Shown piece after piece: positions 26,474-34,272 of a stretch of 45,636 nucleotides of DNA. Within the stretch, counting starts at the first letter, position 1; every line of letters begins with the position of its first letter. The stretch is from contig JABDRN010000040.1 of NCBI GenBank assembly GCA_013041745.1, positions 1-45,636 of the forward strand, given 5' to 3'. Source of the stretch: Gammaproteobacteria bacterium. Lineage in GTDB: Bacteria > Pseudomonadota > Gammaproteobacteria > SZUA-229. Made by a program: the position numbers and the translations under genes. The notes under the pieces were generated by a model that was not told the DNA's origin, did not search any database, and saw only the letters and a list, made by a program, of their open reading frames with translations.

Positions 26474-27373
26474 CTACTTCCTGGAGAACGCGGGTATGAT
26501 CGATTCCATGTTCTCGATCGCCTTGACGTGATCAGAACCCAGAACATAAGCGCCCAGTGATTCGAGTTTCTCTCTATGCGCTTCTGACAACTCGCCTCCA
26601 AACATGAACGGGATTTTCATCGACTTGATGTTCTTCTTCAGTTCTACCTCGACATCTTCCTGCCATAATTCGGTTTTGGTGCCTGATAGTAAAACCGCGG
26701 AGACATCGGTTCGCTCTACCACTTTCGACAGCTGCGAAGGCGGCAGGTTAGTTCCCAGGTAGAGGATCTGGTAACCATGTCCGATAGCTGCAATACAGAA
26801 CAGCAGGATTCCTAATTCATGGAATTCTCCAGGCAGGCATGAAACCAGTATCTTGTTGCCGCGGCTGCGATGTGATTCATGGTGCAGACGTGCACCGAGC
26901 TTATTTCTCAGGAAAGCAGAGAAGAAGTGCTCTTCTGCGATACCGGCCTCCCTGTCTTGCCAGCGCTCTCCGAGCTGGTGTAAAACCGGAATAATGACCT
27001 CCTGGGTAACCATGTCGACAGGATATATGGATAATGCTTCGTTATACGTGCTGTCCAGGTTTTGTTCATTGAAGCTCTCGATCGATTTCAGCATGCGTTG
27101 CTGGTAGACAGCCCAGTGGCCCTCGACTTCAGAGCTCGCTATGGCGCTCAACTCCGGATTTTTTATAATCCTGATGGCTTCGCTGATAGTATGATTCGAC
27201 TTAAGAAGTTTTACTATTTCTTTAATCAAATCAATATCTTCGCCACTATATAGACGATGACCCTTGGCCGTACGACTGGGTTTTAACAGGCCGTAGCGGC
27301 GTTCCCAGGCACGTAATGTGGTGGTCGGCACACCAGTTAATTCAGATATTGCTCTAATCGGATAATGGTTCAT
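26474..27373 (-). CDS. MerR-family B12-dependent light-responsive regulator (CarH/LitR type)
   Basis: DNA-binding repressor of 299 residues from the start I chose. Residues 4-72 form a MerR helix-turn-helix (ISELTGVPTTTLRAWERRYGLL). Residues about 85-165 form the B12 four-helix cap, and the rest a Rossmann cobalamin domain. Photoreceptor signatures are present: W138-x9-E148-H149, as in Thermus CarH, and E183-x-H185-x2-G188, with H185 as lower cobalt ligand. Such proteins bind operators with adenosylcobalamin in the dark and release them in light. The frame runs upstream to 27415 into the operator region; ATG 27373 has AGGA 12 bases before it and starts the conserved part. Confidence 0.88.
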   Translation of the reverse strand: MNHYPIRAISELTGVPTTTLRAWERRYGLLKPSRTAKGHRLYSGEDIDLIKEIVKLLKSNHTISEAIRIIKNPELSAIASSEVEGHWAVYQQRMLKSIESFNEQNLDSTYNEALSIYPVDMVTQEVIIPVLHQLGERWQDREAGIAEEHFFSAFLRNKLGARLHHESHRSRGNKILVSCLPGEFHELGILLFCIAAIGHGYQILYLGTNLPPSQLSKVVERTDVSAVLLSGTKTELWQEDVEVELKKNIKSMKIPFMFGGELSEAHREKLESLGAYVLGSDHVKAIENMESIIPAFSRK

Positions 27374-27392
27374 ATTTAGTGTCATTCCTAAA

Positions 27393-27458
27393 TTGTTATA
27401 CACATTGTACAACAATTTACTTGTACATTACAGGATTTTTTGTATAATTGATGTACAA
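27393..27458. promoter_or_regulatory. Divergent promoter with TTGTACA-type operators (carH-phrB / DUF523 operon)
   Basis: Copies of the same motif crowd this gap: ATTGTACAACAA at 27405-27415, TTGTACA at 27421-27427, and TTGTATAATTGATGTACAA at 27440-27458. A plus-strand promoter is embedded, with TTGTAC (27421-27426), 16 bases and a perfect TATAAT (27443-27448), so a bound protein would cover both boxes. The natural candidate is the CarH-like protein encoded beside it. Confidence 0.65.
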
Positions 27459-27481
27459 CTTTTCAATCAGGGTACAAAACG

Positions 27482-28447
27482 ATGACAGATTTAACGAATA
27501 TGATGAAGGACAAACCACAGATAGGCGTTAGCGCATGCCTGGCCAAACAACCCGTTCGTTTCGATGGCTGCTTTATCGCCAATCCTTTTGTTAATAATGA
27601 ATGCTCGGAGTTTTTCGATCTGCACACTATCTGCCCCGAGGTCGAGATGGGTCTTGGCATACCGCGACCTGTTATACAGCTTCGTGATTTTGATGGCGAG
27701 GTAAGACTGGTGTTCTCAAAAAATCCAGAAAAAGACATCACCAATGAAATGCGTGAGTACTCAGAACGCAAACTCGATGCCCTGCCGCCGCTGGATGGCT
27801 ATATCTTCAAAAAAGACTCCCCCAGCTGCGGTGTGTTTAACGTTGCGGTGAAGAATGATAAGACAGGCATGAGAAAACGCAACGGTATCGGTATATTTGC
27901 CCAGGCATTCAAAGACAGGTTCCCCGAGGTACCAACCGAAGATGAAGGCCGTCTCAATGACAAGGGTATACGCGAGAACTTTCTCGAACGCGTATATGCA
28001 CATTATCGCTGGCGCCAGATCGATAGCGCAGTGAACCCGCTGCAGGCATTCAGAGACTTCCATAAAAATTATAAGCTGATACTGATGGCTAAAGATAACA
28101 CTGCCTACCGTCAGCTGGGCCGCATCGCAGCCAGCGTAAACAAGAATAATTTCATGCAAGTAAGACAGGAATATTTTCAGCTATTCATGCAGGCGATGTC
28201 AAAGATCCCTTCTCAGGGTCACCATGTCAATGTGATGATGCATATACTGGGTTATCTGAAAGACCACCTCAATAAAAAAGACAAGATCGAGCTGCTGGAA
28301 TGGTTCGAAACTTATAGAGAAAACCGGGTAACACGAATCACGCCTCTTAGCTTGCTACAACATCATTTCAACCGCCATGAAAATGAATATATCACTGAGC
28401 AGTATTACTTCTCGCCTTTCCCCGGCAAGTTAATGCTACCCCAATAG
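27482..28447 (+). CDS. DUF523 and DUF1722 domain protein (YbgA-like fusion)
   Basis: 321 residues. The DUF523 domain (about 12-150) shows GVSACLAKQPVRFDG, CPEVEMGLGIPRPVIQL and KKDSPSCGVFNV, with conserved Cys residues. The DUF1722 domain (about 185-310) shows YKLILMAKDNTAYRQLGR and GHHVNVMMHILGYLK. This fusion is commonly found beside photolyase and CarH/LitR-type regulators in Proteobacteria; recent work on DUF523 relatives points to thiouracil desulfidation, but function here is not shown. First gene of the rightward operon, directly behind the operator-bearing promoter. Confidence 0.88.
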   Translation: MTDLTNMMKDKPQIGVSACLAKQPVRFDGCFIANPFVNNECSEFFDLHTICPEVEMGLGIPRPVIQLRDFDGEVRLVFSKNPEKDITNEMREYSERKLDALPPLDGYIFKKDSPSCGVFNVAVKNDKTGMRKRNGIGIFAQAFKDRFPEVPTEDEGRLNDKGIRENFLERVYAHYRWRQIDSAVNPLQAFRDFHKNYKLILMAKDNTAYRQLGRIAASVNKNNFMQVRQEYFQLFMQAMSKIPSQGHHVNVMMHILGYLKDHLNKKDKIELLEWFETYRENRVTRITPLSLLQHHFNRHENEYITEQYYFSPFPGKLMLPQ

Positions 28448-28464
28448 CATCAACAGGCTGATGG

Positions 28465-29730
28465 ATGAGGATTACTGATCAGATGACATCATCAACTGAC
28501 GACAAACATAATGATGGCTTCTATTACCGCTTGTCTGTTAACTATGAGAGTGATTACGGAAACCATATAGACTACCTCTACTTACAGGAAGAGAACCTGG
28601 CAGCAGTCATAGATGGACTGCCTGCTGTGATAGGGCATGATTTAAAAAGCTATTATCATGAAATAAACAAAGCCGGTAGCGGCACTGAAGCCAGAACCTT
28701 TGATTACATCAAGGGTAAGTTATTTAATGACGACGAGAAGGTGCAGACTATATCGGTCGCGATGGAGGACTTCATCAGGCACCCCGGTCATAATATAGAT
28801 ATCGAGCCACGCATCGGTCGCTTCTACCCGGCGACCCTGTTCAACTCGGACAGGTTAAGAACAAACAATGCGATGATACCGATTCGTATAGTCGGACTCA
28901 TGTACGAAGAAATACTGGTAAATACCAGCCATGCATTATGCAACTACAATACCAGCGTGACCCTGGAAAGGCTCTATTTACCTTTGGCAGGCTTACCCCT
29001 GGAAGCACGGACTCTACCAGCAAGACAAATTCCTGATTTCATGACCGGTCCAGGAATGCAACTACGCTATGAAGACAGGGCGACTGATTTTTTCAGTGAT
29101 GACCCGTTTTCGCGTGCCGATAACACTATCGACAGTGAGTTCTATTCCCGGCCTCGCCACATCAATCACCTGGATACAGCTGCCCAGGCGCAACTCAAAT
29201 CTGTATATAGAGAGCTCATCCCTGAGGGTGATGAGGTGCTGGACCTGATGTCGAGCATCAACTCTCATATTGATGAAAGCCTCGATATAAAAAAACTGAC
29301 AGGACTGGGATTAAATAAAGCAGAACTCGAAGCCAACCCTGTACTTGACGAGATCGTCATCCATGACATCAACCAGGATCAACGCTTGCCTTTCGATGAT
29401 GCCAGCTTTGACACTGTGATATGCAGCCTCTCTATCGAATACATCACACAGCCATCGATATTATTCGATGAAGCCGCCCGAATCTTGAGGCCCAGCGGTC
29501 GCTTTATAATCAGCTTCTCTAACCGCTGGTTCCCAACCAAAGCGGTACAGGTATGGAACAACCTGCATGATTTTGAACGCATTGGACTGATCATGGAATA
29601 CTTTATAGAGTCCGCTCATTTCGGCGATATAGACACCTGTACATATCGTGGTTTACCAAGACCTGTCGATGACAAACACAACATACCGCTTTCAGACCCG
29701 ATATACGTGGTCTGGGCTAACAGAGTTTAA
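28465..29730 (+). CDS. SAM-dependent methyltransferase with FKBP/SlyD-like N-terminal part
   Basis: 421 residues. The C-terminal part (about 245-420) is a class I methyltransferase: GDEVLDLMSSINSHI in the place of motif I, then LPFDDASFDTVICSLSIEYI and the post-motif LFDEAARILRPSGRFIISFSNR. The usual GxGxG loop is not seen, so SAM binding may be altered. The N-terminal part has a segment (IRIVGLMYEEILVNTSHALCNYNTSVTLERL, about 150-180) that resembles SlyD-type peptidyl-prolyl isomerase domains; this is a weak pattern call. Starts at 28461, 28465 and 28483 are possible. The operon position suggests a light-induced role; substrate unknown. Confidence 0.75.
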   Translation: MRITDQMTSSTDDKHNDGFYYRLSVNYESDYGNHIDYLYLQEENLAAVIDGLPAVIGHDLKSYYHEINKAGSGTEARTFDYIKGKLFNDDEKVQTISVAMEDFIRHPGHNIDIEPRIGRFYPATLFNSDRLRTNNAMIPIRIVGLMYEEILVNTSHALCNYNTSVTLERLYLPLAGLPLEARTLPARQIPDFMTGPGMQLRYEDRATDFFSDDPFSRADNTIDSEFYSRPRHINHLDTAAQAQLKSVYRELIPEGDEVLDLMSSINSHIDESLDIKKLTGLGLNKAELEANPVLDEIVIHDINQDQRLPFDDASFDTVICSLSIEYITQPSILFDEAARILRPSGRFIISFSNRWFPTKAVQVWNNLHDFERIGLIMEYFIESAHFGDIDTCTYRGLPRPVDDKHNIPLSDPIYVVWANRV

Positions 29731-29732
29731 TA

Positions 29733-30629
29733 ATGAATATACTACTCACCGGCTCAACCGGTTTAATAGGTACTGCCCTGAGCAAAAACCTCAAAGCACA
29801 GGGGCATACTTTATACCCTCTACGCAGAAACACGACTGCGGGTAAGCATTTCTGGGAGCCAGATGAAGGTCACATTCATCTCGATGAAGAGACAAAGATC
29901 GACGCTGTAATCCACCTGGCGGGTGAAAATATAGCCGATACACGCTGGACCCAGAAAAAGAAAGAGCGTATCTTGAACAGCAGGGTGCATGGTACACGCC
30001 TGCTGGCAGAAACCCTCTCGCAGCTTAAGCATAAACCTGAAGTCCTCATATCTGGGTCGGCGATCGGTTACTACGGTGACACCGGTAATAATATCGTTGA
30101 CGAAGACTCGCCCAGGGGCGAAGGTTTTCTCAGTGATATAGCAACACAGTGGGAAGCCGCGACACAGGCGGCTGAAGATGCCGGTATAAGGACCATACAC
30201 ATTCGCACGGGTATCGTTTTAAGCCCTGATGGCGGTGTATTACAAAAGATGCTATTTCCTTTTACTATGGGTCTGGGTGGCGTCGTTGGTAACGGACAGC
30301 AGTATATGAGCTGGATCAGTATCGACGATGTCGTCGCGATTATTGAAACCATGCTGCTGAACAAGGAAATGTACGGACCTTACAACCTGGTAGCACCTAA
30401 TCCGGTAACGAACTACACATTCACCAAGAGCCTTGGCAAGGTCCTGCGCCGTCCGACAGTATCGCCTTTGCCAGCGTTCATGGCACGTATAATGTTTGGC
30501 GAAATGGCGGATGCACTGTTATTATCCAGCAGCCGTGTAGCCGCAACGAGATTGAATAAAACAGGATATAAATTCGCAGATACAGATCTGACAGATGCAC
30601 TTACACGGCTACTGAAGAAGAATAACTAA
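29733..30629 (+). CDS. TIGR01777-family epimerase / SDR (YfcH-like)
   Basis: 298-residue extended short-chain dehydrogenase homologue. The NAD(P)-binding glycine motif MNILLTGSTGLIGTALSKNL opens the protein, then VIHLAGENIADTRWTQKKKERILNSRVHGT, GSAIGYYGDTG with the catalytic-type Tyr, and the C-terminal DUF1731 part. It starts 2 bases after the methyltransferase stop. The biochemical reaction of the family is unknown; it recurs in light and singlet-oxygen response clusters with photolyase and lipocalin. Confidence 0.88.
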   Translation: MNILLTGSTGLIGTALSKNLKAQGHTLYPLRRNTTAGKHFWEPDEGHIHLDEETKIDAVIHLAGENIADTRWTQKKKERILNSRVHGTRLLAETLSQLKHKPEVLISGSAIGYYGDTGNNIVDEDSPRGEGFLSDIATQWEAATQAAEDAGIRTIHIRTGIVLSPDGGVLQKMLFPFTMGLGGVVGNGQQYMSWISIDDVVAIIETMLLNKEMYGPYNLVAPNPVTNYTFTKSLGKVLRRPTVSPLPAFMARIMFGEMADALLLSSSRVAATRLNKTGYKFADTDLTDALTRLLKKNN

Positions 30630-30649
30630 ACGCACGGATATATTCGATA

Positions 30650-31207
30650 ATGATCAATGTGAAGATGATTAATTCAAAAGCAGTTCTACTGTTTTCCTCA
30701 CTGTTTATCCTGGCTGCATGCACCGGAAAACCCGATGGTGTCGTCGCAGTAGAAGATTTCGAACTCGATAGATACCTGGGCAAATGGTACGAGATCGCCC
30801 GCCTCGATCATTCTTTCGAGCGCGGCCTGAGCAATATCACCGCCGAGTATTCACTACGCGATGATGGCGGGGTTAAAGTCATCAACAGCGGCTTCTCGAT
30901 AGAGGACAATGAATGGCAGCAAGCTGAAGGCAAGGCTTATTTTGTCAACCAGACTGACAGTGGCCATCTAAAAGTATCTTTCTTCGGTCCTTTTTATGGA
31001 TCCTACATCGTATTTGAACTCGACAAGGAAGATTACCAGTATGCTTTTATTTCAGGTCCAGACACCTCTTACCTATGGCTTTTGGCAAGACAATCTCAGC
31101 TAGACAAGAAAGTTATAGAGCGGTTTGTAAAGCGCTCACAAGAACTCGGTTTCAATACCAGCGAATTAATATATGTTCAACACGACAGGACTGGCGAGTC
31201 ACGCTGA
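30650..31207 (+). CDS. Outer-membrane lipocalin lipoprotein (Blc-like), copy 1
   Basis: 185 residues. A lipoprotein signal has lipobox LAAC with Cys at residue 24, followed by the bacterial lipocalin signature DLDRYLGKWYEIARLDHSFERGLSNITAEYSL and late SYLWLLARQSQLD. Blc-type lipocalins bind lysophospholipids or fatty acids at the outer membrane, in keeping with the lipid-modifying genes nearby. It is 20 bases after the epimerase, last gene of the rightward operon. A second lipocalin lies at 36353-36919. Confidence 0.92.
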   Translation: MINVKMINSKAVLLFSSLFILAACTGKPDGVVAVEDFELDRYLGKWYEIARLDHSFERGLSNITAEYSLRDDGGVKVINSGFSIEDNEWQQAEGKAYFVNQTDSGHLKVSFFGPFYGSYIVFELDKEDYQYAFISGPDTSYLWLLARQSQLDKKVIERFVKRSQELGFNTSELIYVQHDRTGESR

Positions 31208-31296
31208 AGTAATATGACGACTGCATGGTGCACAACCGCGACAATACACCTGCGTCTCATGGCCTAGCCCAGAACCACTATAGCTTCAAGTAAACT

Positions 31297-32406
31297 TTAA
31301 AACACGTAGTTAACAGCAGCAAAACCTTTGATAACATAATCTTCGCTCACTATCGGGCTTGCAGTCACTTCACTGCTTAGTGATTCAGCAGCAAGGTTCA
31401 TTATGATCAACCAGTCACTGGTTATCTCGATAAAGACACCCATACCTGCTTCGACACTAGTTACATCACCCAGAGAATATGCAGGTCTGTCAGCGGTCGC
31501 CTGGTTATCAGACACACCGAAATCATGATTGCTCAACTCTGAGCTGGTCCAGTTAAAAGCAATAGCCGGTGAAAACCTGAATACACCCGCCTGCAGTGAT
31601 TTACTGAATTGTAGACGCGCTTCGCCGCCGCCAATCCGATCCAGCACATCATACTCATAACTTGCTGACAGATCTATACCACCGGGCAACTCTCCCTGTA
31701 TTGCCAGTCCTGCCATAAAAGTGTCTTCGCGATCGCCCATCCCTTGAAGAAAGTCACTATCATCCTCGTTGTAAACGCCGATACGATAACTACCGGTTCC
31801 AGCCAGTCTCAGCTTGCCACTGCCAGCAAGCCCGAGCACCACCTTTGGCCCAAAGATCTGCAGACGATCACCGTTATAAGTAATCGCCGGAATGACCTGG
31901 GAGACAGTACCGTTGTAGTCACGATAAGGACTGCTTCTGAAGATGACACCGGCACCTACACCGATGCGGCCAAATTTACCCAGCGGCCGATAGAGTTCTA
32001 CATCAAAAGAGCGCGACTCGCCCTCTGCCATGGTAAAGGCAGCACGCTTGTATGCTGGCGGCCCCTTGGGACGGTAACGGTTAGAAAAGCCGAGAGGCTC
32101 TTTTGGAATGCCGATAAAGTTCTTATCGATACGCTTATTTCCATTCTCATCGAAGTAAACCATCAAGGCATATTCGCCAGCTCCAACATTCTCGATGAGG
32201 TATTCTTCACGACCATCGAGCTCGTGTATGACAACCTGAAAAGGGTCTCGCAGATCACCGAAAGTATTGGCTGAATCAAATAATACCAGGGCAACCGAAC
32301 CTGACTGCGGCGGATTATCGATGCGTACTATTATGTCTGCAGCAAAGATGTAGCAGCTGTTGAAAAACAATAGTCCGCTGAAAAATACTGTTCTTAGGAT
32401 TTTCAA
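31297..32406 (-). CDS. DUF2141 domain fused to MipA/OmpV-like outer-membrane barrel
   Basis: 369 residues with signal peptide (about 1-22, YIFAADI). An N-terminal DUF2141 domain (about 23-135) shows SVALVLFDSANTFGD, GEYALMVYFDENGNKRIDKNFIGIPKEPLGFSN. A C-terminal membrane barrel resembles MipA/OmpV (GAGVIFRSSPYRDYNGTVSQVIPAITYNGDRL), ending in aromatic VNYVF as outer-membrane proteins do. Joining the two families in one chain is unusual to my knowledge. The gene is convergent with lipocalin 1 and follows two small genes on the same strand. Exact function unknown; the barrel assignment is by pattern. Confidence 0.8.
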   Translation of the reverse strand: MKILRTVFFSGLLFFNSCYIFAADIIVRIDNPPQSGSVALVLFDSANTFGDLRDPFQVVIHELDGREEYLIENVGAGEYALMVYFDENGNKRIDKNFIGIPKEPLGFSNRYRPKGPPAYKRAAFTMAEGESRSFDVELYRPLGKFGRIGVGAGVIFRSSPYRDYNGTVSQVIPAITYNGDRLQIFGPKVVLGLAGSGKLRLAGTGSYRIGVYNEDDSDFLQGMGDREDTFMAGLAIQGELPGGIDLSASYEYDVLDRIGGGEARLQFSKSLQAGVFRFSPAIAFNWTSSELSNHDFGVSDNQATADRPAYSLGDVTSVEAGMGVFIEITSDWLIIMNLAAESLSSEVTASPIVSEDYVIKGFAAVNYVF

Positions 32407-32468
32407 TTTTAATCTTGCCTGAGTCGCAACGCGCTTGAAGCAAGTAGATTGTCGCTATATAGCAAAGT

Positions 32469-32615
32469 TCATTTTACAGCTGCGCTTAACATAGTCCGCC
32501 ATGGTCTACCATCACATCGATCATAGTTCCTGCATGAGCGGGTACATCCTCTACAGGGCAACCTTTCGCCTTTGACTTTAGTTCGTTTATCTATATCCGG
32601 GTTATTCTTACTCAT
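32469..32615 (-). CDS. 48-residue cysteine-rich protein
   Basis: A short basic protein starting at 32615, with GAGG 6 bases upstream. Its core LPCRGCTRSCRNYDRCDGRPWR places four Cys at 21, 24, 28 and 34 (CX2CX3CX5C), a plausible zinc or iron-sulfur binding arrangement. It starts 11 bases after the HNH-like stop and lies 62 bases before the DUF2141 gene, so the three probably form one unit. I recall similar short C-x-GC...NY..C-G-x-x-WR proteins but know no function. Confidence 0.6.
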   Translation of the reverse strand: MSKNNPDIDKRTKVKGERLPCRGCTRSCRNYDRCDGRPWRTMLSAAVK

Positions 32616-32626
32616 CACTGACCTCA

Positions 32627-32902
32627 TTAGACTTTCATCAATTCAAGATGTGCTGGATTGATACAAAGTCGATTGCCACACTGTTGTTTCACCAGGCTCC
32701 CATCAGGAATCGCACCAATAAAGGCGCGGTAACTTGCTGACTGGGCACTGACCATCTGCACGGTTTTATCCTCCTGCATCTGCTTCAGACGGCCATAACC
32801 GCTGTTAGACACCTGCCCCTGCCATATCCAGCAAGCGCTATCGTCAAGCACAATGACAGAGTCATACAACTGTTTCTGTTGTGCTGTCATCTCCTGTTTC
32901 AT
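32627..32902 (-). CDS. Degenerate HNH-nuclease-like small protein
   Basis: 91 residues with the layout of phage-type HNH proteins: CWIWQGQVSNSGYGRL, then SASYRAFIGAIPDGSLV, then CGNRLCINPAHLELM. The position that normally carries the first catalytic His (VxHxC) reads VKQQC, so the nuclease triad looks broken while the structural Cys and the final His remain. It may be a DNA-binding relic or a repurposed protein. Start ATG 32902 has an ideal GGAGGT site 5 bases away; an upstream in-frame TTG is not needed. First gene of the leftward unit. Confidence 0.7.
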   Translation of the reverse strand: MKQEMTAQQKQLYDSVIVLDDSACWIWQGQVSNSGYGRLKQMQEDKTVQMVSAQSASYRAFIGAIPDGSLVKQQCGNRLCINPAHLELMKV

Positions 32903-32938
32903 CAATCACCTCCGAGCTTTCGAGCCTTGTTGTTAATC

Positions 32939-32993
32939 TTCACAAAAATTTCACTGCTATTTGACATCCATTTCACACCAGCATGTCCATAAT
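32939..32993 (+). promoter_or_regulatory. Four 11-bp-phased TTCAC-type repeats with following -10-like box
   Basis: TTCACA (32939), TTCACT (32950), TTGACA (32961) and TTCACA (32972) start exactly 11 bases apart, one helical turn. Ten bases later comes CATAAT (32988-32993). The same array with the same order of variants is found at 40247-40301. Such tandem repeats are typical of OmpR/PhoB-type regulators; the half-site equals the CreB tag TTCAC-N6-TTCAC. The predicted start near 33000 would give a 215-base leader to the gene at 33215. Confidence 0.65.
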
Positions 32994-32998
32994 TAGTC

Positions 32999-33018
32999 TT
33001 GTACAAGTATATGTACAA
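32999..33018. promoter_or_regulatory. TTGTACA-type operator in the divergent gap
   Basis: TTGTACAA, 4 bases, then TGTACAA: two copies of the motif also found at the carH promoter. It overlaps a possible minus-strand promoter for the HNH-like unit (TTGTAC at 33018-33013, 17 bases, TAATTA at 32995-32990) and the predicted start site of the plus-strand promoter at 32988. Confidence 0.55.
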
Positions 33019-33153
33019 CTAGATTGACTGTATAAAGATCGCTTGTTATCTTATTATTATTGCTTAACTTGCTGATATATATAAGGTTTATAAACGTCAA
33101 TCAGGTGTTACATAAATACTCTATTGACTTGGTCAAAAAGAATTGTAGAATTA

Positions 33154-33183
33154 TTGTACACCTTTTGTATAATTAATGTATAA
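33154..33183 (+). promoter_or_regulatory. Promoter of the lipid operon with TTGTACA/TTGTATAAT operator
   Basis: TTGTACA (33154-33160) and TTGTATAATTAATGTATAA (33165-33183) reproduce the DUF523 promoter element at 27440-27458 with few changes, including TATAAT at 33168-33173. A TTGTAG 19 bases before the -10 is the only -35-like box, a MerR-style long spacer. The leader to ATG 33215 is about 35 bases. Confidence 0.6.
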
Positions 33184-33214
33184 TTATTTTCACAACATAG
33201 AAATCGAGGTAATA

Positions 33215-34258
33215 ATGCCAATAACAGCACAAACAGCACTGCAATGGAGCGAACAGGGTTATGTACCGGACAGGGTCATACGTCTCGGTATACACCGCCT
33301 GCTTGCAGAACGTCTCATAGAGATTCAGCACAATGACTGCGAAGCCATGGCCGAGACTGAACATTCCTTTGTAAAGAGCATGAAGGAATCCCCGATCGCA
33401 CTGCTACCAGAAAAAGCTAATGACCAGCATTATGAAGTGCCTGCCGAATTTTTCGACCTGGTATTGGGTAAATACAGAAAGTACAGCTGTTGCTACTGGA
33501 CGAAAGAAACCACTTCACTCGATGATGCAGAAAAAAATGCATTAAACGAGACGTGCAAACATGCAAAGATTGAAAATGGCCAGGACATACTGGAATTGGG
33601 CTGCGGCTGGGGATCTCTAAGTCTGTGGATGGCTGAAAACTTTCCTGAGAGCAATATCACTGCTGTCTCCAATTCAAATTCACAACGACAGCATATAGAA
33701 GCGACTGCTGCTGAACGTAATATCAAAAACCTTGAGATCATCACCTGTGATATGAATGATTTCGACACCGATGCTAAATATGATCGCGTTGTTTCTGTCG
33801 AGATGTTTGAACATATGCGTAACTGGCAAACCCTCTATCAGAAGATAAATCGCTGGCTGAAAGACGATGGCCTGTTCTTCAAGCATATATTCGTCAATCG
33901 TGCTGTGCCTTACCTGTTCCTGGAAGTTGATGACAGTGACTGGATGAGCCGCCACTTTTTTAGTGGTGGCATGATGCCGAGCGACGACCTTGCGCTGCAC
34001 TTTCAACAGGAACTGACACTGCAAAGACAATGGCGTTGGCAGGGTCAGCATTATGAGAAAACGTCAAATGCGTGGCTCGCTAATATGGATAAGAACAAGG
34101 AGAAAGTCTGGCCGATATTAGAAAAAACCTACGGCGCAGATCAGGCGCAGAAATGGTGGATGAGATGGCGCATGTTCTTTATGGCATGTGCTGAACTTTT
34201 CGCTTATAACAACGGGCAGGAATGGTACGTTTCACATTACCTGTTCTCCAGCAAATAG
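33215..34258 (+). CDS. Cyclopropane-fatty-acid-synthase-like methyltransferase
   Basis: 347 residues from ATG 33215, which has GAGGT 6 bases upstream; the upstream extension to 33176 lies in the promoter. It is a class I methyltransferase of the CFA/mycolic-acid type: NDQHYEVPAEFFDLVLGKYRKYSCCYW, motif I ILELGCGWGSLSLWMAENFPES, ITCDMNDF and VSVEMFEHMRNW. It lacks the C-terminal GGF-x-RNS signature of true CFA synthases (present in the gene at 38959), so it probably methylates another lipid or an unsaturated acyl chain without ring closure. The UfaM-type methyltransferase of furan fatty acid synthesis is one possible relative. First gene of an eight-gene operon. Confidence 0.88.
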   Translation: MPITAQTALQWSEQGYVPDRVIRLGIHRLLAERLIEIQHNDCEAMAETEHSFVKSMKESPIALLPEKANDQHYEVPAEFFDLVLGKYRKYSCCYWTKETTSLDDAEKNALNETCKHAKIENGQDILELGCGWGSLSLWMAENFPESNITAVSNSNSQRQHIEATAAERNIKNLEIITCDMNDFDTDAKYDRVVSVEMFEHMRNWQTLYQKINRWLKDDGLFFKHIFVNRAVPYLFLEVDDSDWMSRHFFSGGMMPSDDLALHFQQELTLQRQWRWQGQHYEKTSNAWLANMDKNKEKVWPILEKTYGADQAQKWWMRWRMFFMACAELFAYNNGQEWYVSHYLFSSK

Positions 34259-34272
34259 ATCAGGACTTTGAA

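Noticed and set aside
32627-32902. HNH-like gene as a mobile homing endonuclease
   Set aside because: The first catalytic His is replaced and there is no intron, terminal repeat or phage gene around it.
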